In this document: positions 1 through 7,832 of the stretch, one piece after another
Layout: each line of letters starts with the position of its first letter
How positions within the stretch are numbered: the first letter of the stretch is position 1
Source of the DNA: DSOS01 sp035286585
GTDB lineage: Bacteria; Chloroflexota; Anaerolineae; Anaerolineales; UBA4823
Length of the DNA: 13,449 nt
Assembly (NCBI GenBank): GCA_035286585.1
Contig: DATEDC010000013.1
Span: 1 to 13,449, forward strand
Direction of reading: 5' to 3'
Notes under the pieces: generated by a model
The model's input: the letters and a program-made list of their open reading frames with translations, nothing else
What the model was told of the DNA's origin: nothing
Databases searched by the model: none
Translations under genes and position numbers: made by a program

Positions 1-1529
1 TAATAGTGACCGCCCGCGTTCTTGCCTGTGGACCCGGAGCCTTTCCAGCCGCCAAAGGGTTGGAAGCCGGGCCAGGCGCCCGTCGTCGCGCCCTGAGGCC
101 GGTTGGCATAAGTGACGCCCGCCTGGATGTTATCGAAGAACCACTTGGCTTCATCGTCTGTGCCGTAAAAACCAGCAGTGAGGCCGTAATTGACATTGTT
201 CGCCAGGCTCATCGCCTCATCCAGGTCGCTCACCCTGGCAATCGTGGTGATCGGCAAGAACATTTCGTACTGCCACAGGCGATGGTCTAGCGGCAGGTCT
301 GCGACCAGCGTCGGTGAACAATAATAGCCCTTGGCAAGGTCGCCTCCAACCAGCGCTTTACCGCCGGTCAGGATCGTCCCTGCCTGGGATAGCTCCTCGC
401 TGAAATTTTTATAATCCTGGTAGGCGCTGCGATTGATCACCGGGCCCATATACGCCGCGCGGTCGGTGGGGTCGCCAACCACCAGTTTTTCAGTCATCTC
501 CACCAGGCGCGGCACCAGCTTGTCGTAAACTGGCTCTTCCACGAACACGCGCGAGCAGGCCGAGCATTTTTGGCCTTGTAAGCCGAAGGCGGAGCGCAGG
601 ATTCCGATCGCAGCCCGCTCCAGGTCGGCGTTTTTCGAGACGATCGCCGGGTTCTTGCCCCCCAGCTCCAGGATGATCGGTCGCACGTACCTGCCCCCGG
701 CAAAATCGCGATAGATCTTCATGCCCACATCAAAAGACCCGGTAAAGGTTATGCCGTCCACCTCGGGATGATCGATCAACGCCTGTCCCAATGTGCTGCC
801 TGGGCCAGTGACGTAATTGATCACGCCATCCGGCAATCCCGCATCGCGGAAGCAATCCGTCAGCATGCGCACCACCCAGGGTGTATCCGTCGCCGGCTTG
901 ACCACAACTGTGTTGCCTGTTACCAGGGCGGACCCAACCGGTCCGCCGGTCAGCGCTGTCGGAAAGTTGAATGGGCTGATGACCAGCCAGACGCCGTACG
1001 GGCGCAGGTGGGAATAGTTGATCGCCGAGTAGCCGACAAGTGGATCGCGGCCCATCGCGACCACATAGCCATCGTTCTTTTCCATCTGGTAGCAGGCATA
1101 GCGGATCAAATCGGCAGTCTCTGCCACGTCGCCGAGCGATTCCATGCGGTTCTTGCCCACTTCCAGGGCCATGGCGGCTCCAATCTCGAACGTTCGCTGG
1201 TCGATCAAGTCGGCGGCTTTGTGTAGTAACGCTACACGCTCCTGCCATGGCGTGCGGCTCCACAGCGGGAAAGCCTGGCGGGCGGCTGCCAGGGCAGCCT
1301 GGGCGTCTTTTGCGCTCCCTTTTTGGAACACGCCCAGCACCCATTCTGTGTTCACTGGAGAGCGGTCTTCGAACTTCTCAGTTGCGAAGTGTTCCTTGCC
1401 GCCGATCAGCATCCCATATTCTTTGCCCAATCCAGCTTTGATTTTCTGTAACGCACCTTCGAAGCGCGTATGCAGTTCCTCCGGCGGATTGAACATCGTG
1501 GCGTAGGTGAGCTTGAACGATTCAGCCAT
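1..1529 (-). CDS. pruA: L-glutamate gamma-semialdehyde (1-pyrroline-5-carboxylate) dehydrogenase, 3' end outside window
   Basis: NAD-dependent aldehyde dehydrogenase that oxidises glutamate semialdehyde (from P5C) to glutamate in the cytoplasm, the last step of proline and arginine catabolism. The frame is open from ATG 1529 to the window edge: 509 codons, about 20-30 short of the usual stand-alone P5CDH length. It begins MAESFKLTYATMF. Visible ALDH landmarks are the FTGSFDVG nucleotide-binding loop, the general-base Glu288 in LELGGKN, and the nucleophile Cys322 in GQKCSACSR, 34 residues later as in other ALDHs. The last readable residues include GWKGSGSTGKNAGGHYY, the typical C-terminal region of P5C dehydrogenases. 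The start is supported by AAGGAG at 1542-1537 and a promoter at 1630-1602. It is a single-domain enzyme, not the bifunctional PutA. No proline dehydrogenase gene is in view; it could lie beyond the left edge. The assignment to P5CDH rather than another ALDH is strong. Confidence 0.93.
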   Translation of the reverse strand, partial: MAESFKLTYATMFNPPEELHTRFEGALQKIKAGLGKEYGMLIGGKEHFATEKFEDRSPVNTEWVLGVFQKGSAKDAQAALAAARQAFPLWSRTPWQERVALLHKAADLIDQRTFEIGAAMALEVGKNRMESLGDVAETADLIRYACYQMEKNDGYVVAMGRDPLVGYSAINYSHLRPYGVWLVISPFNFPTALTGGPVGSALVTGNTVVVKPATDTPWVVRMLTDCFRDAGLPDGVINYVTGPGSTLGQALIDHPEVDGITFTGSFDVGMKIYRDFAGGRYVRPIILELGGKNPAIVSKNADLERAAIGILRSAFGLQGQKCSACSRVFVEEPVYDKLVPRLVEMTEKLVVGDPTDRAAYMGPVINRSAYQDYKNFSEELSQAGTILTGGKALVGGDLAKGYYCSPTLVADLPLDHRLWQYEMFLPITTIARVSDLDEAMSLANNVNYGLTAGFYGTDDEAKWFFDNIQAGVTYANRPQGATTGAWPGFQPFGGWKGSGSTGKNAGGHY

Positions 1530-1601
1530 TCTGCAACTCCTTGATATGATTGTTTATTGGGAAAACCTCGCGTTTCAACCGTGAGCTTACCCGGTAATTA
1601 T

Positions 1602-1630
1602 AGTATAGTCGCGCCGGTCGCTGGCGTCAA
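1602..1630 (-). promoter_or_regulatory. Sigma70-type promoter for the P5C dehydrogenase gene
   Basis: On the minus strand, TTGACG (1630-1625, 5/6 match to the -35 consensus) and TATACT (1607-1602, 5/6 match to the -10) are separated by exactly 17 bp. A start near 1595 would give a leader of about 65 nt before ATG 1529. A second hexamer, TATAAT at 1602-1597, overlaps but has no properly spaced -35. This is the best-looking promoter in the window. Confidence 0.65.
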
Positions 1631-1675
1631 AATGCAGGTGTCATCGATCCGACCATGATAGACTTCCTTATTTTG

Positions 1676-1704
1676 TTGCAAATCCATAATTTTTGCGCTA
1701 AACT
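1676..1704 (+). promoter_or_regulatory. Putative sigma70-type promoter for the radical SAM operon
   Basis: TTGCAA (1676-1681, 4/6) and TAAACT (1699-1704, 4/6) are spaced by 17 bp. Predicted initiation near 1711 leaves a leader of about 40 nt before ATG 1751. It lies downstream of the possible upstream start at 1655, which argues against that start. The hexamers are only moderate matches. Confidence 0.4.
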
Positions 1705-1750
1705 GGGGATAATCTGTTGGCATGCTGTGCCTCACGAAAGGAGGGCTGAA

Positions 1751-2653
1751 ATGGAGCTTTCAGGTTTGCACCTGCTCCTCACCTACCAGTGCACTTTCGA
1801 ATGCGATCATTGTTTCGTCTGGGGCAGTCCCTGGCAAAGCGGGACGATGACCCTGGAGAAGATCCGCGAGATCCTGGATCAAGCCGGAGAGGCTGGTTCG
1901 ATCCGCTGGATTTACTTCGAGGGTGGAGAGCCGTTCATGTACTATTCGATCCTGCGTAAAGCCGTTCAACTGGCGCGCCAGATGGGCTTCAAAGTCGGGG
2001 TCGTGTCCAACGCCTACTGGGCGACCGCCCTGGAAGACGCGATCGAGTGGCTAAAGCCCTTCGAAGGCCTGGTGGATGATCTCTCGGTGAGCAGCGATCT
2101 CTTCCATTACAGTGAAAAACTCAGCCAGCAAGCCCGAAACGCCAGCCAGGCAGCCGAGAGTTTAGCCATCCCGGTGGGCGTGATCACTGTTGCTGTTCCC
2201 CAAACCGGCCAAAGCGAGCATTCGACAGGCCAGCTTCCGGTCGGCGAATCTGCGGTAATGTACCGCGGACGGGCCGCCGAAAAGCTCGTGCAGCACGCCC
2301 GGCCTCAGCCATGGGAGGGGTTTACGGAGTGCCCGTTCGAAGACCTGCGCGCTCCGGGTCGAGTCCATCTCGACCCCTTCGGGAATTTACACATCTGCCA
2401 GGGCATCTCGTTGGGCAACCTGTTCGCAACCCCGCTAAAAGAAATCTGCCAGCGCTACGTTCCTGAAGCCCACCCGATCGTCGGACCGCTCCTGCAAGGC
2501 GGACCGGCAGAGCTTGCCCGCCGCTACCGGCTGCCAGACCAGGAACGCTACGCGGATGCCTGTCACCTTTGCTACCAGACCCGCCGCGAGCTGCGGCCTC
2601 AATTTCCACACCTCCTTACTCCAGATCATATGTACGGCTTGGTGGAGAACTGA
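1751..2653 (+). CDS. Radical SAM protein with C-terminal SPASM/twitch-like cysteines
   Basis: A 300-residue radical SAM enzyme of unknown substrate. The canonical cluster motif CxxxCxxC is Cys14, Cys18 and Cys21 (CTFECDHC), followed by the SAM-binding EGGEP at 57-61. The second half holds Cys194 (ECPFEDL), Cys216 (HICQGI), Cys271 and Cys274 (CHLC). These four could ligate an auxiliary iron-sulfur cluster as in SPASM/twitch enzymes, which often modify peptides or proteins; this role is inferred. The frame is open back to 1655, but ATG 1751 is chosen for three reasons: AAAGGAGG at 1737-1744 is ideally spaced, the sequence there starts as radical SAM proteins do, and a putative promoter lies between the two ATGs. 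The stop codon overlaps the next gene's ATG by one base (2653), so the pair is probably translationally coupled. No precursor-peptide gene was seen nearby. Confidence 0.88.
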   Translation: MELSGLHLLLTYQCTFECDHCFVWGSPWQSGTMTLEKIREILDQAGEAGSIRWIYFEGGEPFMYYSILRKAVQLARQMGFKVGVVSNAYWATALEDAIEWLKPFEGLVDDLSVSSDLFHYSEKLSQQARNASQAAESLAIPVGVITVAVPQTGQSEHSTGQLPVGESAVMYRGRAAEKLVQHARPQPWEGFTECPFEDLRAPGRVHLDPFGNLHICQGISLGNLFATPLKEICQRYVPEAHPIVGPLLQGGPAELARRYRLPDQERYADACHLCYQTRRELRPQFPHLLTPDHMYGLVEN

Positions 2654-3420
2654 TGTTCTTTAGCGACGTCACCTACATCGGAATCGATCCCACCGCTGGT
2701 CAGCGCCCATTTGCCTACGCCGCTTTAGATAGCAGCCTGCGCTTGCTCGCCCTCGGTCAGGGCAAGTTGGATGAGGTGCTGGCGTTCGCCGCCGGTCAGC
2801 GCCAGGCTCTGATCGCGATCGCTGCCCCACGCCAGCCAAACCTGGGTTTATTGCAGCGCCCGGAGATCCGCGAGAGCCTCTCCCCGCCGCCCCGCCCGGG
2901 TCGCTGGCTCAATTTCCGCCTGTGCGAGTACCTGCTCCGCCAGCATCATATCACTATCCCGCAGACTGCCTCCCAGGCCAATGATTGCCCGCGCTGGATG
3001 CAGATGGGATTTACACTATACAAGAGACTGGAAGCTCTATCCTATCATCTATACCCCGAAGAAAATCAGGCTCATCAATTCCTGGAGGTTTATCCCCACG
3101 CCTGTTTCACCGCCATGCTCAGCACCGCGCCGTTTTCGAAGCACTCGCTGGAAGGCCGGCTGCAGCGCCAGTTGCTGCTCTACGAGCGCAATTTAAATGT
3201 CCCCGACCCCATGCGTTTTTTCGAGGAGATCACCCGTCACCGCATCCTGCGCGGCATACTGCCCGACGAACAAATCTACTCCCCCTACGAGCTGGATGCC
3301 CTGGTGGCAGCCTATACAGCCTGGACTGCCAGCACTCAGCCCGACCAGGTGCTCGCCCTGGGTGATCCCACCGAGGGGCAGATTATCTTGCCCGTGCCGG
3401 CGTTGAAATCGCGCTATTGA
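2653..3420 (+). CDS. DUF429 family protein (RNase H-fold, predicted nuclease-like)
   Basis: A 255-residue cytoplasmic protein recognised as DUF429 by its opening strand YIGIDPTAG (Asp12 being the first conserved acid) and its C-terminal helix SPYELDALVAAYTAW (Asp215). DUF429 proteins are predicted RNase H-fold nucleases with no settled function. The second core strand, normally ending IDAP, reads IAIAAP here, so the usual Asp is Ala57. The catalytic acid set may be incomplete, and the protein may act as a binding rather than a cleaving factor (inference). ATG 2653 overlaps the radical SAM stop by one base and has a GGTGGAG ribosome site at 2641-2647. An in-frame ATG at 2569 would overlap the upstream gene's end and is less likely. 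The coupling suggests the two proteins act together. The family call is good; the function is open. Confidence 0.8.
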   Translation: MFFSDVTYIGIDPTAGQRPFAYAALDSSLRLLALGQGKLDEVLAFAAGQRQALIAIAAPRQPNLGLLQRPEIRESLSPPPRPGRWLNFRLCEYLLRQHHITIPQTASQANDCPRWMQMGFTLYKRLEALSYHLYPEENQAHQFLEVYPHACFTAMLSTAPFSKHSLEGRLQRQLLLYERNLNVPDPMRFFEEITRHRILRGILPDEQIYSPYELDALVAAYTAWTASTQPDQVLALGDPTEGQIILPVPALKSRY

Positions 3421-3468
3421 TTCACCCTCAAGTTCGATCGAAACCACTCTCAGGAAGGGGAAGCGCCC

Positions 3469-4386
3469 ATGCCCGCCCATAGAATCAAAATCATTCTGAA
3501 CCCCAACGCCGACCTCGGCAGAGCCTGGCGCTCTGCCTCCGACTTACGCCCCATCGTTGATGAATTTGGCGGCGCCGATTGGTCTGGCACTGTCTATCCC
3601 ACCCATGCAATTGAGCTCGCCCGTCAGGCTGCCGATCAAGGGTACGAGCTGGTCATCTCCGCCGGTGGCGACGGCACAGCGCACGAGGTAATCAACGGCC
3701 TGATGCAGGCGCCCCCCGAACGCCGCCCGCGCCTGGGCGTGCTGCCCATGGGTTCCGGCAATGACTTCGCTCATGCCATCGGTGTAAACCATCAACCACC
3801 TCTCGCCATGCGCCAGATCCTCAGCGGCAGGGCTCACCGCATCGATATCGGCCGGTTGGAAGACGCCCACGGGCGGTCGGAATATTGGGACAACACCGTT
3901 GGCATCGGCTTTGACGCCACTGTCACCATCCGCTCGCGCAAGTTCACCTATCTGCGCGGTTTTTTGATCTACTTCTTAGCAGTCTTGCAGACAGTGATCC
4001 TCAACCATGACGCCGCCCACCTGCGCATCTCGACCGATGAAGAGAGTTGGGAGGAGCAAACCCTGATGCTGGTGCTCTGTAATGGCCCCCGCGAAGGCGG
4101 CGGTTTTTACGTTCAGCCGCAAGCTCGGAACGATGATGGCGCGCTGCACTACGCCGGTATTCGTAAAGTTTCCCGCCTGATGATGATGCGCCTGATCCCG
4201 GAGGTGATGAACGGCACCCATGGGCGTTTTTCTCAAGTGCGCATGGGCAAGTTCCAGCGCATGAAGATCGAGTCGGACCTCTCTCTGCCGGTCCACATCG
4301 ATGGGGAGATCTTCGCCGGTTTTGGCGTCGATGTGCGCCAGCTATCCGTCGAGATTTTACCCGGCGCTCTCGAAGTCATTGTCTGA
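3469..4386 (+). CDS. YegS/diacylglycerol-kinase-like lipid kinase
   Basis: A 305-residue lipid kinase of the DAGK catalytic family, which transfers phosphate from ATP to diacylglycerol or a related lipid at the inner face of the membrane. The N-terminal domain begins with the typical IKIILNPNA. It carries the nucleotide-binding GGDGT at 66-70 followed by HEVINGLM, then GSGND at 95-99. The C-terminal domain has GPREGGGF, the DDGALHY strand, and near the end HIDGE, whose Asp is the expected catalytic base. Length matches the family. The start is supported by AGGAAGGGG at 3452-3460. The gene follows the DUF429 gene by 48 nt and precedes the helicase-associated gene by 65 nt on the same strand. 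There is no long hydrophobic segment, as expected for this soluble, membrane-associating type. The exact substrate cannot be told from sequence; homologues include bacterial YegS and DgkB-like enzymes. Confidence 0.88.
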   Translation: MPAHRIKIILNPNADLGRAWRSASDLRPIVDEFGGADWSGTVYPTHAIELARQAADQGYELVISAGGDGTAHEVINGLMQAPPERRPRLGVLPMGSGNDFAHAIGVNHQPPLAMRQILSGRAHRIDIGRLEDAHGRSEYWDNTVGIGFDATVTIRSRKFTYLRGFLIYFLAVLQTVILNHDAAHLRISTDEESWEEQTLMLVLCNGPREGGGFYVQPQARNDDGALHYAGIRKVSRLMMMRLIPEVMNGTHGRFSQVRMGKFQRMKIESDLSLPVHIDGEIFAGFGVDVRQLSVEILPGALEVIV

Positions 4387-4451
4387 GCGATCCATTGCCT
4401 GCCAGGCCTGGAGGCGTCTCCTGCAGAGACCATACCTTAGAAATAACCAGT

Positions 4452-6128
4452 ATGCTCACTCTCTCCCAAAGCCTGGAAAAGTGCGATCTCGGGTTTTTGC
4501 GGATTGTGGCCGAGTTGTGGGGGCTCGACCTGGAGATCCCTGTAGTTACCGCCAGCCGACCTGAGGAGGCGGCCCAAAATCTCGTCCAGGCGCTGCTGGA
4601 ACCAGATTTGGTAGCTGAAATCCTTGAAGCGCTGCCAGCCGAAGCTCGCAATGCCCTGGCGGAGCTGCAGTCTCACCAGGGCGCTTTGGCGTGGAGTCAA
4701 TTCACCCGCAAGTACGGAGAAATCCGGGAAATGGGCCCAGGCAGGCGGGACCGTGAAAAGCCCCATCTGAATCCGGCTTCCGCCGTGGAGATGCTCTGGT
4801 ACCGGGGTTTGATTTTCCGCGCTTTCCTGGACACTCCAGGCGGGCCGCAGGAATTCGCCTGTATTCCCAGCGACCTGGCTGCACTGCTGCCCGAACCTAC
4901 ACCTTCCGCAGAGCAGCCGCCCGGTCGCCCGGCAGCCGCCGCCGAACGCCTCTACCTCATCTTGGCCAACGATCGCCTGCTCGATCACGCCTGCACCCTC
5001 CTGGCTGCCTTACGCCTGAACCTGGAGCTCGATGCCCCGGAGGTCCAGGCCACGGCCTGGGAGAGCCTCTTCCCCCATGCTCCCAGCCGCGAGCAATTGC
5101 TCGCCCTGCTGCTCAGCCTGGGGTTGGTGGATGCGCAGAGCAGAATGCCCGAGCCGGAAGTCGTCCGCCAATTCCTCGAGATGCCCCGCGTGGATGCCCT
5201 GGCTCACCTCTCCAATGCCTGGATGCATAACTCGGCATACAACGAATTGAGCCAGCTTCCTGGCGTCAGCATAGAGGGCGACTGGCAGAACGACCCTCTG
5301 CGGACGCGCCTCTGGCTCCTGGATATGCTCGCCCAGATCCCCGAGAAATCCTGGTGGAGCCTGCCGTCATTCATCAGCGCAGTCAAAACGACCCAGCCTG
5401 ATTTTCAACGCCCTGCCGGAGATTACGACTCCTGGTACCTGCGCGATCAGGCAAGCGGTGAATTTCTGCGCGGTTTTGAAAACTGGGACCGCGTCGAAGG
5501 CGCCTTGATCCGCTTTATGATCACCGGTCCGCTCCACTGGCTGGGCATCCTCGACTTGGCTGCCCCTGCGCAGGGCGCAGCTCCGGCGGCTTTCCGCTTC
5601 TCTACCTGGGCCAGGCACCTGCTGCACGGCTCCTCGCCTCCCGGATTGACACCCGAAGAGGGGAAGCTGCTGGTCAGCTCCACCGCGCAAATCAGGGCCC
5701 CGCGCCTGGTGCCGCCTCCGGTCAGGTACCAAATAGCCCGCTTTTGCGAATGGGTAAAGGTCGACCAGGACGCCTACTACTACCGCCTAACGCCTGCCTC
5801 GCTCCTTCGAGCGCGGAAGCAGAGTTTAAAAACCGCCCACCTGATCGCGTTGCTCAACCGCCACGCCAAAGCTGTACCTCCCAATTTAGTCCGGGCCCTG
5901 CAGCGCTGGGAAGAGCGCGGCAGCGAAGCCCGCATCGAAACCGCCACAATCCTGCGCCTGCGCTCGCCGGAGCTCCTGCAAGCCGTGCGCCTCTCGCCTC
6001 TCGCCCGTTTCCTTGGCGATCCGCTCGGCCCCACTGTGATCACCATCAAACCCGGGGCAACCCAGAAAGTCCTGGCGCTGCTGGCCGAGCTGGGCTACCT
6101 GGCTGAAGAAGAAAGGCACAAGCCCTGA
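4452..6128 (+). CDS. Helicase-associated (XPB/Ssl2 N-terminal-like) domain protein without a helicase motor
   Basis: A 558-residue protein starting MLTLSQSLEKCDLGFLRIVAELWG. It resembles large Chloroflexota proteins annotated as containing a helicase-associated domain. The N-terminal third is helical, with a conserved-looking EIREMGPGRRDRE segment near residues 90-105. The middle holds long Leu/Ala-rich helices, probably winged-helix-like. The C-terminal part (about 480-558) has the ATILRLRSPELLQAV...PLGPTVITIKPG...LAELGYL pattern of the XPB/Ssl2 N-terminal-like helicase-associated domain. No Walker A/B or DEAD/DEAH helicase motifs are visible, so it is a DNA-binding or partner protein at most. 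ATG 4452 is preferred over an in-frame TTG at 4395 because homologues begin at this point, although neither start has a strong ribosome site. Its last codons form the left arm of the terminator hairpin. The family is recognised with moderate certainty. Confidence 0.7.
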   Translation: MLTLSQSLEKCDLGFLRIVAELWGLDLEIPVVTASRPEEAAQNLVQALLEPDLVAEILEALPAEARNALAELQSHQGALAWSQFTRKYGEIREMGPGRRDREKPHLNPASAVEMLWYRGLIFRAFLDTPGGPQEFACIPSDLAALLPEPTPSAEQPPGRPAAAAERLYLILANDRLLDHACTLLAALRLNLELDAPEVQATAWESLFPHAPSREQLLALLLSLGLVDAQSRMPEPEVVRQFLEMPRVDALAHLSNAWMHNSAYNELSQLPGVSIEGDWQNDPLRTRLWLLDMLAQIPEKSWWSLPSFISAVKTTQPDFQRPAGDYDSWYLRDQASGEFLRGFENWDRVEGALIRFMITGPLHWLGILDLAAPAQGAAPAAFRFSTWARHLLHGSSPPGLTPEEGKLLVSSTAQIRAPRLVPPPVRYQIARFCEWVKVDQDAYYYRLTPASLLRARKQSLKTAHLIALLNRHAKAVPPNLVRALQRWEERGSEARIETATILRLRSPELLQAVRLSPLARFLGDPLGPTVITIKPGATQKVLALLAELGYLAEEERHKP

Positions 6129-6149
6129 GTGAGCATCCAGGGCTTGTGC
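6116..6149. terminator. Bidirectional hairpin terminator between convergent operons
   Basis: A perfect 12-bp inverted repeat, GCACAAGCCCTG (6116-6127) and CAGGGCTTGTGC (6138-6149), with a 10-nt loop. It sits between convergent genes. The plus-strand stop codon (6126-6128) lies at the top of the left arm, and the minus-strand gene stops 20 nt beyond the right arm. The sequence following the stem is pyrimidine-rich on the minus strand (CCTTTCTTCTTC) and only weakly T-rich on the plus strand. Termination is therefore expected to be better for the VWA operon. Confidence 0.7.
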
Positions 6150-6169
6150 TTGAAATTGCAGTTTAGTAA

Positions 6170-7795
6170 TCACTGTCCCCACGCCTGCAACCGGCTGGCG
6201 CGAGTCAGCAGCTCGATGAATTCCGCCACTTCAGCATCCCAGGGGATTTCTTCTTTCAGATTCGCAGCCCGATAGTAGATATCGCTCAGGCTCAAGCCTT
6301 TCACCCACGGGCTTTCGCGCAGCACTTCGGCGTAAAAAGCCGCCATCACTGCCAGCCGGTAATGCGGGCTGGTCTGCTCGATGCTTGCCTCCAGGTCCCA
6401 GGTGTTGAAGTTGCCGTTGATCTCGCGCACCTGGTAGGTAGCCGGGTCTTTCCAGCGCATTTGCACGGTGGCGATGCGCCCCTCGGCGCCCTCTTTCAGG
6501 TACACCGCATACAACGCTGTGACGCTGTGACCTGCCCCGATCTCGCCGGCGTCCACGCTGTCATCCCGGAAATCCTGGTCGGCGATATCCCGGTTTTCGT
6601 AGCCCAGCAGGCGGTAGTAAGCCACCACATCCGGGTTGAAGTCCACCTGCACCTTGGCGTCCAGGGCGATCACCTCCAGCGTGGAGGTCAGGTCTTCTAC
6701 GAACAGCTTCCTGGCTTCATCCAGAGTATCCACGTAGGCGTAATGCCCGTTGCCGTTATCCGCCAGCTGCTCCATCAGCACATCGTTGAAGTTGCCCATC
6801 CCAAACCCCACCGTGGTCAGGGTAATGCCCTCCTGCACGTAGCCGCGGATCTCATCCAGGATGGCGTCCGGTCCCGTTTGCCCCACGTTAGCCACCCCAT
6901 CCGAGCACAGGATGACTCGGTTGGTCGCCCCGGGACGGTATGCCTGCATCGCGAGCTGGTAGCCCAGGCGCAGGCCGGCCTCTGCGTTGGTAGCCCCCTC
7001 CGGGCGCAGCGAGTAGATCGCCTCCAGGATCGCCTCGCGCTCCTGCCCGCTCACCGGCTGGAGGGCGATCCTGGCGGTCGAGCCGTAGACCACGATCGCC
7101 ACGCTGTCCTCGGGTCGCAGCCGGTCCACCAGGAGCTGCAGGGAGCGCTTGACCAGTTCCAGGCGGTTTTCCATGTTCATCGATCCGGAGACGTCGATCA
7201 CGAAGGTCAGCGATGCCGGCTTGCGCTGCCACTCAGGCACCCGGTAGCCCTGGATGCCGAAGCGCAGAATGTAAGTCTCATCGTAGTGAAATGGCGAAGG
7301 GGCGCCGTCTGCGTAGATGCCAAAGGCGATGTCTTCCGGCGTGGGGTAGCCCAGGTCGAAGTAATTGACGAACTCCTCCACCCGAACCGCATCGCTGGGC
7401 GGCAAGTTGCCGTCCACCACGTAGCGGCGCGCCACCGTGTAGGAGGCCGTATCCACATCCAGCGCGAATGTCGACAGGTGATCTTCATAAGCGTCGATGT
7501 ACGGGTTGACGCCGTAATCCTCGAAGGTGTTATTCCCCGGCATGGGTTGTGGTCCAGGGAGCTGTTCGTAAGGCGGCCGCGCTTCGCCCGCGCTCGAATA
7601 CGGCGAGGCGCTGGTGGGCATGACAGATGGCGAAACCACCTCGGGGCGGCTGGCTGACTCAGCCTGTCTTTCGACTACCACGGTTTTGAGGACTTCTTGA
7701 GGTTTTTCCATAACTTGAGCTGGCGCAGTCGGTTGGCAAGATGCGAGCAGCATGGCTAGTACGGTTAAAAATAGGGCGAAATTTTTGGCGTTCAT
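6170..7795 (-). CDS. YfbK-type von Willebrand factor A domain lipoprotein
   Basis: A 541-residue envelope protein. It has a signal peptide ending in lipobox LLASC (Cys20), then a tether rich in Pro, Ser, Val and Glu (21-90). Next comes the N-terminal domain found in YfbK-like proteins (about 95-175, with STFALDVDTASY and RVEEFVNYFD). A VWA domain follows (about 195-365), then a C-terminal DUF3520-like region with SPHYRLAVMAAFYAEVLR. The metal-ion-dependent adhesion site is intact: Asp201, Ser203 and Ser205 in DVSGS, the Thr of EGATNAEAG and the Asp of CSDGVANVG. A divalent-metal, ligand-binding role outside the membrane is expected. The start is ATG 7795 with AAAGGAAAA just upstream. It is last in a three-gene unit, 37 nt after the short DUF4349 gene. 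Family proteins are usually listed as VWA/YfbK lipoproteins with no firm function. The mature N-terminus resembles that of the kinase-like protein at 11355-13433. Confidence 0.9.
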   Translation of the reverse strand: MNAKNFALFLTVLAMLLASCQPTAPAQVMEKPQEVLKTVVVERQAESASRPEVVSPSVMPTSASPYSSAGEARPPYEQLPGPQPMPGNNTFEDYGVNPYIDAYEDHLSTFALDVDTASYTVARRYVVDGNLPPSDAVRVEEFVNYFDLGYPTPEDIAFGIYADGAPSPFHYDETYILRFGIQGYRVPEWQRKPASLTFVIDVSGSMNMENRLELVKRSLQLLVDRLRPEDSVAIVVYGSTARIALQPVSGQEREAILEAIYSLRPEGATNAEAGLRLGYQLAMQAYRPGATNRVILCSDGVANVGQTGPDAILDEIRGYVQEGITLTTVGFGMGNFNDVLMEQLADNGNGHYAYVDTLDEARKLFVEDLTSTLEVIALDAKVQVDFNPDVVAYYRLLGYENRDIADQDFRDDSVDAGEIGAGHSVTALYAVYLKEGAEGRIATVQMRWKDPATYQVREINGNFNTWDLEASIEQTSPHYRLAVMAAFYAEVLRESPWVKGLSLSDIYYRAANLKEEIPWDAEVAEFIELLTRASRLQAWGQ

Positions 7796-7832
7796 CTCAT
7801 TTTTCCTTTCTTAGATATGAACCACGAAGTCA

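Noticed and set aside
730..1344. A 204-codon minus-strand open frame
   Set aside because: It lies in another frame inside the P5C dehydrogenase gene, which has intact catalytic residues in its own frame. The translation looks random, rich in Arg, Gly and Pro.
1655..1750. Upstream in-frame start for the radical SAM gene (ATG 1655)
   Set aside because: The extra 32 residues are not typical of the family. A putative promoter lies downstream of this ATG, and ATG 1751 has a near-ideal AAAGGAGG.
4410..4430. Small hairpins (GTCTC/GAGAC) between the lipid kinase and helicase-associated genes
   Set aside because: Stems of only 4-5 bp with no T-tract. They are too weak to call a terminator, and the operon probably continues through them.
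4395..4451. TTG start extending the helicase-associated protein by 19 residues
   Set aside because: It has no good ribosome site, and the family-like N-terminus begins at ATG 4452.
6362..7657. A 431-codon plus-strand open frame opposite the VWA gene
   Set aside because: It is antisense to a well-supported VWA lipoprotein with an intact metal-binding site. Its translation is rich in His, Val, Arg and Gln, with no recognisable domain, as expected for a high-GC antisense shadow.
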